Positions 27,696-36,374 of a DNA stretch of 64,000 bases are shown here, piece by piece. Below the pieces are notes generated by a model, which searched no databases, was not told where the DNA came from, and worked only from the letters and a program-made list of their open reading frames with translations. Source of the stretch: Rhodanobacter sp. ANJX3 (GTDB lineage: Bacteria; Pseudomonadota; Gammaproteobacteria; Xanthomonadales; Rhodanobacteraceae); the NCBI RefSeq assembly GCF_014200755.1, contig NZ_JACHCM010000001.1, forward strand, positions 956,367 to 1,020,366, in the 5' to 3' direction. Made by a program: the position numbers and the translations under genes. The first letter of the stretch is position 1, and every line of letters begins with the position of its first letter.

Positions 27696-29264
27696 ATGGC
27701 CAAGAAAACTAGCGAACTCAACCCCAAACTCCTGCTTCGTCTGGCAACGCCGCAAGACGTTCCACAGCTCGTTGACCTCACGGCGCGCATCTACACCGCC
27801 GAGTGGGGCCACTCGGCCGAAATGCTGCGCTCACAGCAGACCCACTTTGCCGAAGGCCAGTTCGTCGTGGAATACGAGGGCAACGTGGTCGGCTATTGCG
27901 CCACGTTTCGTATCGACGAAGCGACCGCGCTGGCACCGCATACCTGGATGCAGATCACCGGCGGCGGCATGGGCTCGCGCCACAAGCCCGACGGCAACTG
28001 GCTGTACGGCATGGAAGTGGTGGTGCATCCGGATTTTCGCGGCATGCGCATCGGCCAGCGGCTGTACCAGGCGCGCAAGCGTCTGTGCATGGATCTGAAA
28101 CTGCGCGGCATCGTGTTCGGCGGCCGCATCCCAGGCCTTGCCAAGGCCATGCCGCGCTACGGCAGCGCCGAGGCCTACGTGCAGGCCGTAGTGGAAGGCA
28201 AGCGGCGTGATCTGACGCTGAGCTTTCAGCTGTCCAACGACTTTGAGGCGATCGGCGTGCTGCGCGCGTACGCGCCGTCGGACTACGACTCACTCGGCTA
28301 CGCCGTGCACATGGTCTGGCGCAATCCGCAGCTGCTCGATCATCCGGACATGCCGTCGATCCCCTCGACCCAGCACATGCCCGACTCGGTACGCGTGGCG
28401 TCTGTGCAGTACCAGCAGCGCAAGATCGCCTCGTTCGAGGAGTTCGCCACCCAGGTGGAATATTTCACCGACATCGCGGCGGACTACAACGCCGATTTCG
28501 TGACCTTCCCCGAGCTGATCACGCTGCAGCTGCTGTCGATCGAAAACACCGAGCTGTCGCCGGTGGAATCGATCCGCAAGCTCAGCCAGTACACGCCACA
28601 GGTCAAGGAGCTGTTCGGCCGTCTGGCCGTCCACTACAACATCAACATCATCGCCGGCACGCATCCCACCGAACAGGCCAACGGCGACATCCACAACGTC
28701 TGCTATGTCTGCCTGCGCGACGGTTCGATCCACGAGCGCGAGAAGCTGCATCCGACCCCAAGCGAGCGCACCGTCTGGAGCATCACCGGCGGCGACACGG
28801 CGGCGACGGTGCAGACGGACTGCGGCCCGATCGGCGTGATGATCTGCTACGACTCGGAGTTCCCGGAAGTGGCGCGCCACCTCACCGACCAGGGCGCGCT
28901 GATCCTGTTCGTGCCGTTCTGCACCGACGTGCGCGAGGGCTACCTGCGCGTGCGCTACTGCTCGCAGGCGCGGGCGATCGAAAACCAGTGCTATGTCGTG
29001 CTGTCGGGCAATGTCGGCAACCTGCCCGGCGTGAACAACTTCGATATTCAGTACGGCCAGAGCTGCATCCTCACACCCAGCGATTTTCCGTTCGCGCGCG
29101 ACGGCATCGCCGCCGACTCCACGCCGAACATCGAGACGGTGCTGTTCGCGGACCTGCGGCTGGAAAGCCTGGCGCGCGCGCGCAACGCCGGTGCGGTGCA
29201 GAACCTGAAAGATCGTCGTTTCGATCTGTATGAGATGCGCTGGCACACCAAACCGCTAAGCTGA
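27696..29264 (+). CDS. GNAT acetyltransferase-nitrilase fusion
   Basis: A 522-residue two-domain cytosolic protein. Residues about 10-190 are a GNAT N-acetyltransferase domain (VVHPDFRGMRIGQRLYQARKR is the acetyl-CoA loop). Residues about 225-510 are a carbon-nitrogen hydrolase with the catalytic triad visible as Glu in VTFPEL, Lys in REKLHPT and Cys in MICYDSEFPE. The same fusion is widespread as a conserved protein in many proteobacteria and actinobacteria, but its substrate is not established as far as I know. A combined N-acyl transfer and amide hydrolysis on one metabolite is the natural guess. It stands alone, divergent from hutF. Confidence 0.9.
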   Translation: MAKKTSELNPKLLLRLATPQDVPQLVDLTARIYTAEWGHSAEMLRSQQTHFAEGQFVVEYEGNVVGYCATFRIDEATALAPHTWMQITGGGMGSRHKPDGNWLYGMEVVVHPDFRGMRIGQRLYQARKRLCMDLKLRGIVFGGRIPGLAKAMPRYGSAEAYVQAVVEGKRRDLTLSFQLSNDFEAIGVLRAYAPSDYDSLGYAVHMVWRNPQLLDHPDMPSIPSTQHMPDSVRVASVQYQQRKIASFEEFATQVEYFTDIAADYNADFVTFPELITLQLLSIENTELSPVESIRKLSQYTPQVKELFGRLAVHYNINIIAGTHPTEQANGDIHNVCYVCLRDGSIHEREKLHPTPSERTVWSITGGDTAATVQTDCGPIGVMICYDSEFPEVARHLTDQGALILFVPFCTDVREGYLRVRYCSQARAIENQCYVVLSGNVGNLPGVNNFDIQYGQSCILTPSDFPFARDGIAADSTPNIETVLFADLRLESLARARNAGAVQNLKDRRFDLYEMRWHTKPLS

Positions 29265-29307
29265 AGCGACGCGCGCCTTGCGGCAGACCCCCGTTGCTGA
29301 CTGGACC

Positions 29308-29335
29308 CGTCATCCCGGCCTTCGCCGGGATGACG
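29308..29335. repeat. Perfect hairpin CGTCATCCCGGC / GCCGGGATGACG
   Basis: Twelve-base perfectly complementary arms around a CTTC loop, between the GNAT-nitrilase and ClC genes. It belongs to the same dispersed repeat type as 10388-10465. It could also act as a factor-assisted transcription stop, though no T tract follows. Confidence 0.7.
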
Positions 29336-29401
29336 AACTCATCGGCATGACGAACCCATACCGCTTTTGTGTGACTACCGCAGGCCTACCCTCGCCAGGT
29401 C

Positions 29402-29410
29402 TGCGATAAT
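29402..29410 (+). promoter_or_regulatory. Extended -10 directly before the ClC gene
   Basis: TG-C-GATAAT is an almost perfect extended -10. It ends six bases before the ATG at 29417, leaving no room for a ribosome-binding site. It is the strongest leaderless-promoter candidate in the window. Confidence 0.6.
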
Positions 29411-29416
29411 CAACGG

Positions 29417-31027
29417 ATGACCGACGCTACCCCTCCCCGCTCCAATCCAGCTGACCGGGACGGAGCCGGTCAGGTGCCTCCGGTCACCCGCTCATCCAAT
29501 CCGCGCCTGCAGGCCGTGCTGGGACACGAGTTTTTCGCGCCCCAGCAGTGGAAACGCCGCATCGCCCTGTGGGCCGGCGCGCTGCTGGTGGCGTTGGCGG
29601 CGATCGTGTTCGCCAAGGCGAGCGACTGGTCGTATCACCTGTTTCAGCGCATTCTCACGCACGGCATCTGGATTCCGCTGATCATCACGCCGGCGGTCTT
29701 CGCGCTGCTGGCCTGGGTCACCGAGGGCAAGCTGCGCGCCACGCGCGGCAGCGGCATTCCGCAGGTGATCGCCACGCTGCATATCGAGGACGAGGGTTTT
29801 CGCCAGCGCATGCTTGCTCTGCCGATTGCGGCGGGCAAGATGATCCTCACCCTGCTTGCCCTGGCTGTCGGCGCGTCGATCGGCCGCGAAGGCCCGACGG
29901 TGCATGTGGGCGCGGGCATTTTCTATTCGCTGGGCAAGCGCTTCGGCTTCGACGATCCCAAGGCCGCCTCGCGCTTCATTCTCGCCGGCGGTGCGGCGGG
30001 CATTGCGGCCGCCTTCAACACGCCGCTGGCCGGCGTGGTGTTTGCGATCGAGGAACTGGCCGGCACGTTCGAGCACCGCTTCAGCGGCCTGCTGCTGACC
30101 GCCGTGATCGTCGGCGGCGTCGTGTCCTTGGGCATCATGGGCAACTACGCCTACTTCGGCCGGGTGGAAACCCTGCTGCCGCTGGGCCACGCGTGGCTGG
30201 CCGTGCTCTGGTGCGGCGTGATCTGCGGCCTGCTCGGCGGCCTGTTCGCGCGCCTGATTCTGCTCAGCCGCAACGGTCCGTTGGCTTATATCGGCCGGCT
30301 GCGCGCCCGCGGGCCGGTGCTGTTTGCCGGCGGCTGCGGGCTGGCACTGGCCGTGCTCGGCGTACTCACGCACAACTCGGTGTACGGCACCGGCTACGAC
30401 CAGGCACGCGCCTTCGTGCAGGAGGCCGCGGTCACGCCGGGCCAATCGTTCGGCATTGCCAAGCTGCTGGCCAACGTGGTGTCGTATTGGGCCGGCATTC
30501 CCGGCGGCATCTTTTCGCCGGCGCTGGCCGTAGGCGCCGGCATCGGCCACAACATTGCGACATTCCTGCCTAGCGTGCCCGCCGCGTCGGTCGTGCTGCT
30601 GGGCATGAGCGCGTATCTGTCCGGCGTCACCGGCGCGCCGCTGACCTCCGCGGTGATCGCGATGGAGCTGACCGACAACCAGGACATGGTCATTCCGATC
30701 ATGGCCTCGTGCCTGCTCGCCCGCGCGGCCGCCTCGCTGTTCTGCCCCACGCCGGTATACAAGGATTTCGCCGAGCGCATGGTGCAGGATTTCGAGAAGC
30801 AGCAGGCCGCTCAAGCCGAGACCACGGAGAAAGCTCGTCTCGAGGCCGAGGCAATGCAGCATGTCGGCAACACCACGGCGTTCGACGAACCGGCCGGACC
30901 CGTTGTCGATGAAGCCGACGCGGATGAAGGCCATTCGGATGAACTCGACGAGCTCGATGCGGAAGCACCGACCGAAAAGCATGGCCTCGATGAAGAACCG
31001 CCAAGCTCACCGCCCAAAAACCACTAA
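29417..31027 (+). CDS. ClC-family chloride channel/antiporter
   Basis: A 536-residue inner-membrane protein with the three selectivity-filter motifs RGSGIPQV, GREGPTVHVG and GGIFSPALAVG. The gating glutamate of GREGP and the inner EE pair (FAIEELAG) are present, consistent with an H+/Cl- antiporter rather than a pure channel. There are no CBS domains. The tail of about 80 residues is strongly acidic (DEADADEGHSDELDELDAE), which is unusual, and may be regulatory. hutI follows after 24 bases and is probably co-transcribed, an odd partner for an ion transporter. Confidence 0.92.
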   Translation: MTDATPPRSNPADRDGAGQVPPVTRSSNPRLQAVLGHEFFAPQQWKRRIALWAGALLVALAAIVFAKASDWSYHLFQRILTHGIWIPLIITPAVFALLAWVTEGKLRATRGSGIPQVIATLHIEDEGFRQRMLALPIAAGKMILTLLALAVGASIGREGPTVHVGAGIFYSLGKRFGFDDPKAASRFILAGGAAGIAAAFNTPLAGVVFAIEELAGTFEHRFSGLLLTAVIVGGVVSLGIMGNYAYFGRVETLLPLGHAWLAVLWCGVICGLLGGLFARLILLSRNGPLAYIGRLRARGPVLFAGGCGLALAVLGVLTHNSVYGTGYDQARAFVQEAAVTPGQSFGIAKLLANVVSYWAGIPGGIFSPALAVGAGIGHNIATFLPSVPAASVVLLGMSAYLSGVTGAPLTSAVIAMELTDNQDMVIPIMASCLLARAAASLFCPTPVYKDFAERMVQDFEKQQAAQAETTEKARLEAEAMQHVGNTTAFDEPAGPVVDEADADEGHSDELDELDAEAPTEKHGLDEEPPSSPPKNH

Positions 31028-31051
31028 CGTCGTGATGGAATCCGTCGACGC

Positions 31052-32287
31052 ATGAGCACGCCGCGCTGGGATCGATTGCTGATGAACGCCACGCTGGCAA
31101 GCTTTGCCGGCGACGTTCCCTATGGCCTGATCGAGCGTGGCGCTATCGCACTCCACCACGGCCGCATCGCCTGGATCGGGCGCGTGGACGCACTGCCGGA
31201 TGCGCCGAACGCGCTGGCCTCCAGCGTGGAATCGGTCGATGGCGCCCTGATCACGCCGGGGTTGATCGACTGCCACACGCATCTGGTGTTTGCCGGCGAC
31301 CGCGCCCATGAATTCGACCTGCGCCTCAATGGCGCCAGCTACGAGGAGATCGCCCGCGCCGGCGGCGGCATCGTCTCCAGCGTCGGCGCCACGCGCAGCG
31401 CGTCCGAAGACCAGCTGTATGCGCAATCGCTGCCGCGCGCACAGGCGCTGCTCGCCGACGGCGTGACCACGCTGGAAATCAAATCGGGCTATGGCCTGAA
31501 TCTGGAAAGCGAGCGCCGCATGCTGCGCGTGGCGCGCCGACTCGGCCGCGAACTCGGCATCACCGTGCGCACCAGTTTCCTCGGCCTGCATGCGTTGCCG
31601 CCCGAGTACACGGATCGTCGCGACGACTATGTCACCCTCGTCTGCGAGGAGATCCTGCCGGCGCTGGCGGCGGAAAAACTGGTCGATGCGGTCGACGCCT
31701 TCTGCGAGACCATCGGCTTCAGCCACGCGGAAACGCGCCGGCTGTTCGAGCGCGCCAAGGCACTGGGCCTGCCGGTGAAACTGCATGCCGAACAGCTGTC
31801 CGATATGGATGGCGCCGCGCTGGTCGCCGAATACGGCGGCCTGTCGGCCGATCATCTGGAACATCTCAGCGAGTCCGGCATCCGCGCGATGGCGGCGGCC
31901 GGCACGGTCGCCGTGCTATTGCCCGGCGCGTTCTATGCGCTGCGCGAAACCAAGCTGCCGCCGATCGAGCTGCTGCGTAAACACAGCGTGCCGATGGCGA
32001 TCGCCACGGACTGCAACCCCGGCACCTCGCCCCTGCTGTCGCTGCGCCTGGCTGCCGGCATGGGCTGCACCCTATTCCGACTGACGCCGGAGGAAGCGCT
32101 GCGCGGCGTCACCGTCAACGCGGCGCGCGCGTTGGGCCTCGCCGATCGCGGCACGCTGGCCGTCGGTCAGCGCGCCGACCTCGTCGTGTGGAACGCTCGC
32201 CAGCCGGCCGAACTCTGCTACTGGATCGGCGGCGATCTGGTACGACAGGTATGGCTCGCCGGTGAGGCCGTGTCTACCGCCGGCTGA
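31052..32287 (+). CDS. hutI: Imidazolonepropionase
   Basis: Third step of histidine degradation: hydrolyses imidazolonepropionate to N-formimidoylglutamate, the HutF substrate. The 411-residue product shows the amidohydrolase metal motif [13 protein letters not shown], substrate region [20 protein letters not shown] and [13 protein letters not shown], all characteristic of HutI. It starts 24 bases after the ClC gene and shares its direction. The stop converges on lpxK, 38 bases away. Confidence 0.95.
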   Translation: MSTPRWDRLLMNATLASFAGDVPYGLIERGAIALHHGRIAWIGRVDALPDAPNALASSVESVDGALITPGLIDCHTHLVFAGDRAHEFDLRLNGASYEEIARAGGGIVSSVGATRSASEDQLYAQSLPRAQALLADGVTTLEIKSGYGLNLESERRMLRVARRLGRELGITVRTSFLGLHALPPEYTDRRDDYVTLVCEEILPALAAEKLVDAVDAFCETIGFSHAETRRLFERAKALGLPVKLHAEQLSDMDGAALVAEYGGLSADHLEHLSESGIRAMAAAGTVAVLLPGAFYALRETKLPPIELLRKHSVPMAIATDCNPGTSPLLSLRLAAGMGCTLFRLTPEEALRGVTVNAARALGLADRGTLAVGQRADLVVWNARQPAELCYWIGGDLVRQVWLAGEAVSTAG

Positions 32288-32325
32288 CTACCGCGCAAGC
32301 TTGCATAAGCATCGCGCCCTTCAAT

Positions 32326-33324
32326 CTACGACAAGCGGCGGCGACCGCCCTGTACGCGAACGATGCGCTCGACCAGCGCCGCATAAAATGTCTCCGGGAG
32401 GTCGGCACGCACCGGCACGCGCCACCATTGCGGCTGGGCGAAGCCGCGGCATTTGACGGCGTCCTTGTCGGTCATCAGCACCGGCAGATCGTTCGCAAAG
32501 TCCATATCCGCCGGGACAAAACGGTGGTGGTCGGCAAACGCATGCTCGATCACGTCGATGCCGACGCTGCGCAAGCTGTCGAAGAATCGCCGCGGGTTGC
32601 CGATCGCCGCCACCGCGTGCACGCGCTGCCCTGCGAAGGTTTGAAGCGATTCACGTCGATCGCCGGCCAGCGACACGACCTGCCCACCCTCGAGCCGCAT
32701 CGGGTATTCGCCGTCGGCCGCGCTGCCGCCGTTGCAGACGCGAAGATCCACGCGCTGCAGTCGACTCATCGGTTCGCGCAAGGGACCGGCCGGCAACAGC
32801 CGTCGATTGCCGAAACGACGCACGCCGTCGATGACGCAGATTTCCACGTCGCGCGCCAGGCGATAGTGCTGCAGGCCGTCATCGGCGACGACGAGATCGC
32901 ACCCCGCATCGAGCAGCCGCTGCGCCGCTGCGGGGCGGTCGCGGCCCACCGCTACCGGTACGCCGCTGGCATGGATCAGGCAAGGTTCGTCGCCCACCAA
33001 GGACGGATCAGGCGCTTCGCCGAGCAACATCGGCTCACGCTGCGTTCCGCCGTAGCCGCGGCTGACCACGCCCGGCCGAAAGCCCTGCTTGCGCAGCTCG
33101 TCCACCACGGCGATAGTCAACGGCGTCTTGCCGGTGCCGCCGATGCTGAGGTTGCCGATCACGATAACCGGCACCGGCAAGGCGATGCTGCGCAGCACGC
33201 CGGCTCGATAGAGCGCATGGCGCAGGCGCATGACGGCACCATAGAAAATCGACAGCGGGCCCGTCCACCACGGTGCGCGACCGCTGCCGTACCAGGCTGA
33301 TTCGAGCGTATCGATCAGCGCCAT
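32326..33324 (-). CDS. lpxK: Tetraacyldisaccharide 4'-kinase
   Basis: Phosphorylates the 4' position of the lipid A disaccharide precursor at the inner face of the cytoplasmic membrane. A 332-residue product, family-typical, with N-terminal membrane-associated helix and P-loop GNLSIGGTGKTP, followed by SRGYGG and DDGLQHYRLARD, both lpxK signatures. It is the last gene of the minus-strand block and follows msbA by eight bases, the same pairing seen in many Gammaproteobacteria. Confidence 0.96.
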   Translation of the reverse strand: MALIDTLESAWYGSGRAPWWTGPLSIFYGAVMRLRHALYRAGVLRSIALPVPVIVIGNLSIGGTGKTPLTIAVVDELRKQGFRPGVVSRGYGGTQREPMLLGEAPDPSLVGDEPCLIHASGVPVAVGRDRPAAAQRLLDAGCDLVVADDGLQHYRLARDVEICVIDGVRRFGNRRLLPAGPLREPMSRLQRVDLRVCNGGSAADGEYPMRLEGGQVVSLAGDRRESLQTFAGQRVHAVAAIGNPRRFFDSLRSVGIDVIEHAFADHHRFVPADMDFANDLPVLMTDKDAVKCRGFAQPQWWRVPVRADLPETFYAALVERIVRVQGGRRRLS

Positions 33325-33332
33325 GACGAGCC

Positions 33333-35141
33333 TCAGATGCCCAAGGGCTGGTCGACCGGTTCACCGGCCGAATCGGTCGCTTGATCGTGGAACTGCATGC
33401 GATGCAGCGCCGCGTAATGGCCGCCCAGGGCGATCAGCTCCGCGTGGGTACCGCGCTCGACGATGCGGCCCTGATCCATCACCGCGATCTGATCGGCGTG
33501 CTCGATGGTCGACAGGCGATGGGCGATCACGACGGTGGTGCGGTCCTTCATCAGCCGCTGCAGCGCCTGCTGGATCAGCCGCTCGGATTCGGTATCGAGC
33601 GCACTGGTGGCTTCGTCCAGCACCAGGATCGGCGCGTTCTTGAGAATGGCGCGCGCGATCGCGATGCGCTGACGCTGGCCGCCGGAGAGCATGTTGCCGC
33701 TCTGCCCGATCTGCGTCTGCAGGCCCTGCGGCAGGCGCGAAATGAATTCCATCGCATTGGCCGCCTCGGCCGCGGCAACGATATCGAACTCGCTGGCGCC
33801 GGCCAGTTCGCCGTAGGCGATGTTGTTCGCGATCGTGTCATCGAACAGCATCACGCTCTGACCCACCCATGCAATTTGTTTACGCAACGATGTGAGCGTG
33901 TAGTTCTCGTAATTCGCGTCGTCCAGCACGATACGTCCCGTCGTCGGCTCATAGAACCGCGGCAGCAGACTGACCAAGCTACTCTTGCCGCTGCCCGAAC
34001 GGCCGACCAGGGCCGTTACGGTGCCTGCCGCACAGTGCAGATCAACGCCGCGCAGCGCGTGCCAGCCATTGCGCGGATACACCAGCCCCACGTTGTCGAA
34101 ACGAAGATCGCCACGCGTCCGCTGAAGTTCGATCGTGCCACGATCGATTTCCGGCGGCAGGTCGATCACTTCGAAAATATCTTCGGCGGCCGAAATACCG
34201 CGTTGAATATTCGACTGCACCGAGGTCAGACGCTTGAGGGATGCCAGCATGGCGCCCATGGCGGTGAGTACGGTAAAGAACGTACCCGGTGAGATCTGGT
34301 TGATCACCTGCGGACGCGTACCGAGAAATACCAGCACCGCCAGCGCCGTCGACGCGACGATCTGCACGGTCGAGCTGGATGCCGCATTCGTCGCGGTGAT
34401 TTTCAGATTGAGCCGGCGGGTGTTTCTGGTGACCTGTTCGAAACGGCTGGCCTCACGCGCCTGACCTCCGTAGATGCGCACTTCACGATGCGCGCCAACC
34501 GATTCCTCCACCGTACCGGTCACCGAGCCCATGCTGCCCTGGATGCGGCGGCTGATCTGTCGATAGCGGCGACTGACCACCGTGGCGACGAGCGCGATCG
34601 CCGGCACCATGATCAGCAGAGACAGCGTCAGATACGCGCTGTTGTAAAGCATCACGGAGAGCATCGCGGCGACGGTGAAACCGTCGGTGATGGCCACCTT
34701 GGCGGCATCGGTGGATGCCGACGCCACCTGCTCGCTGGTGTAGGTGACGCGCGATACCTGCTGGCCCGAGGGTTCGTTGCCGAAATACGGCGCAGGCAGT
34801 CGGAGATAGGCTGCAAATACGTCCCGCTGCATGGCCTGCACCACGTGCCGGCCGATATACGACACGCCATAGTCGCTGGCGAACGTACCGAGCGCGCGCA
34901 CGTAAAAAATCGCGATGATCCAGATCGGCATCCAGAAGATCCAGTAGGCATCTTTCTGCGCGAACAGCTTGTCGATCATGTTTTTCAGCAACTGGTTGAA
35001 CAGCGCCAGGCCGCCGCCGTCCAGCAGCATGCCGACGATAGCCACCAATGCGATGGGCCAGTAGCGCGCGGAGTATCCGAGCAGTCGTCGATAGACCTGC
35101 CGACTATGGGCGTTCCAGATGCCGCCCTTGCGTTGGCTCAC
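33333..35141 (-). CDS. msbA: Lipid A export ATPase/permease MsbA
   Basis: Homodimeric ABC transporter that flips core-lipid A across the inner membrane. In 602 residues the first about 330 hold six membrane helices. The nucleotide-binding domain has Walker A GRSGSGKSSL, signature LSGGQRQRIAIARAIL, Walker B ILVLDEATSALD and H-loop IAHRLSTI. Its start overlaps the exbD stop by four bases (ATGA), and lpxK follows. Confidence 0.96.
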   Translation of the reverse strand: MSQRKGGIWNAHSRQVYRRLLGYSARYWPIALVAIVGMLLDGGGLALFNQLLKNMIDKLFAQKDAYWIFWMPIWIIAIFYVRALGTFASDYGVSYIGRHVVQAMQRDVFAAYLRLPAPYFGNEPSGQQVSRVTYTSEQVASASTDAAKVAITDGFTVAAMLSVMLYNSAYLTLSLLIMVPAIALVATVVSRRYRQISRRIQGSMGSVTGTVEESVGAHREVRIYGGQAREASRFEQVTRNTRRLNLKITATNAASSSTVQIVASTALAVLVFLGTRPQVINQISPGTFFTVLTAMGAMLASLKRLTSVQSNIQRGISAAEDIFEVIDLPPEIDRGTIELQRTRGDLRFDNVGLVYPRNGWHALRGVDLHCAAGTVTALVGRSGSGKSSLVSLLPRFYEPTTGRIVLDDANYENYTLTSLRKQIAWVGQSVMLFDDTIANNIAYGELAGASEFDIVAAAEAANAMEFISRLPQGLQTQIGQSGNMLSGGQRQRIAIARAILKNAPILVLDEATSALDTESERLIQQALQRLMKDRTTVVIAHRLSTIEHADQIAVMDQGRIVERGTHAELIALGGHYAALHRMQFHDQATDSAGEPVDQPLGI

Positions 35142-35569
35142 TGCGCGTCGTCCAGTTGCGTCGGCGTCGTAGCGATCGACAGTCGGGTAAAACCCAGCTG
35201 GCCCAGCGCATCCATCGCGGTGACCACGTTCTGATGTGCCGTCATGCCATCGGCGCGAATGGTGACCTGGCGATCGCGGTCGGTGCCGGCGATGCGCGCG
35301 ATGGTCTGCTTCAGCGGTTCGATGCCTTCGCCCATCACTTCGTCGCTGCCGACATAGAACTTGCCGTCGCGATCGACCACGATGGTGAGCGCGGGCGCGC
35401 TGGTGTCGTGATCCTGCGAGCTGGCCTTGGGCAGCGTCACCTGCAGATGCGTGTGCTGCACGAAGGTGCTGGTGAGCACAAAGAACATCAGCAGGGTCAG
35501 CAGCACGTCGATCAACGGAATCACGTTGATCTCGAAATCGTCCTGGCGGCGGTCGTTACCGATACGCAT
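35138..35569 (-). CDS. exbD: ExbD/TolR-family protein
   Basis: A 143-residue single-pass inner-membrane protein (helix about 15-38, VIPLIDVLLTLLMFFVLTSTF) with the conserved proton-path aspartate in PLIDV and a periplasmic domain. With the ExbB-like protein it forms a proton-driven motor. This pair, located between comEC and msbA-lpxK, is a conserved arrangement in Pseudomonas- and Xanthomonas-type genomes and is distinct from the tonB- or tol-linked copies. Its partner process is presumably envelope-related but not proven. Confidence 0.9.
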   Translation of the reverse strand: MRIGNDRRQDDFEINVIPLIDVLLTLLMFFVLTSTFVQHTHLQVTLPKASSQDHDTSAPALTIVVDRDGKFYVGSDEVMGEGIEPLKQTIARIAGTDRDRQVTIRADGMTAHQNVVTAMDALGQLGFTRLSIATTPTQLDDAQ

Positions 35570-35579
35570 GCGTGCGCGC

Positions 35580-36239
35580 TCAGCCGGCGCTCGGCGCGGC
35601 GGGCGCCGGGCTGCGGCGCGCGCGGGGCGCGGGCGTGGCCGTAAGCGTCAGATCGTCGAGCAGCGCGGTGGCCTGTTTTTCCATCTGCACGCAGTAACCC
35701 GCCACGCGCGAACGGAAGTAACGATGCAACACATAGGCGGGAATCGCCACGGTGAGGCCCGACGCCGTGCAGATCAGCGCTTCGCCGATGCCACCGGCCA
35801 TCTTGGCCGGATCGCCGATGCCGCCGGCCATCACTTCCATGAACATGCGGATCAGGCCGATCACCGTGCCGAACAGGCCCAGCAGCGGACCGATCAGCGC
35901 GATGGTGCCCAGCGTGTTGAGGTAGCGCTCCATCCGATGCACCACGTGCCGGCCGGTGTCCTCGATGCGCTCCTTGATCAGTTCGCGCGGGCGATTGCGC
36001 ACCGCCAAGGCGCCGGCCAGCAGCTCGCCCAGCGGCGAACCGGCGGCCAGCGCGTCGATATGCGCCGGATCGAGCTGACCCGAACGCGCCCATTCGCGCA
36101 CCTCGTCGCCGAGGCCGACCGGCAGCACCGCGCTGCGGCGCAGGGTCCAGCAGCGCTCCAGCACGATCGCCAGGGCAATCGCCGAACAGATCAGGATGGG
36201 CACCATCGCCCAGCCGCCAGCCATCAGGATTTCCAGCAC
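35580..36239 (-). CDS. exbB: ExbB/TolQ-family proton channel protein
   Basis: A 219-residue inner-membrane protein with three helices: LEILMAGGWAMVPILICSAIALAIVLE, LNTLGTIALIGPLLGLFGTVIGLI and LICTASGLTVAIPAYVLHRYF, the latter two with the MotA/TolQ/ExbB channel motif. GTG 36239 is preferred to an ATG 44 codons upstream because homologues begin at this helix. It stops 10 bases before the exbD start. Confidence 0.88.
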   Translation of the reverse strand: MLEILMAGGWAMVPILICSAIALAIVLERCWTLRRSAVLPVGLGDEVREWARSGQLDPAHIDALAAGSPLGELLAGALAVRNRPRELIKERIEDTGRHVVHRMERYLNTLGTIALIGPLLGLFGTVIGLIRMFMEVMAGGIGDPAKMAGGIGEALICTASGLTVAIPAYVLHRYFRSRVAGYCVQMEKQATALLDDLTLTATPAPRARRSPAPAAPSAG

Positions 36240-36374
36240 GTCTCGACCCCGTCGCAGCAACGATTTGATGAGCGCGCATGATAGCAGTGTCGCCCGCAGC
36301 GACTGCGGCGTGCTCGGCATCCTGCGAACCGCGCCCTGCTCGACCGCACGTTTCGACAGGCTTTGGCTCACTGC

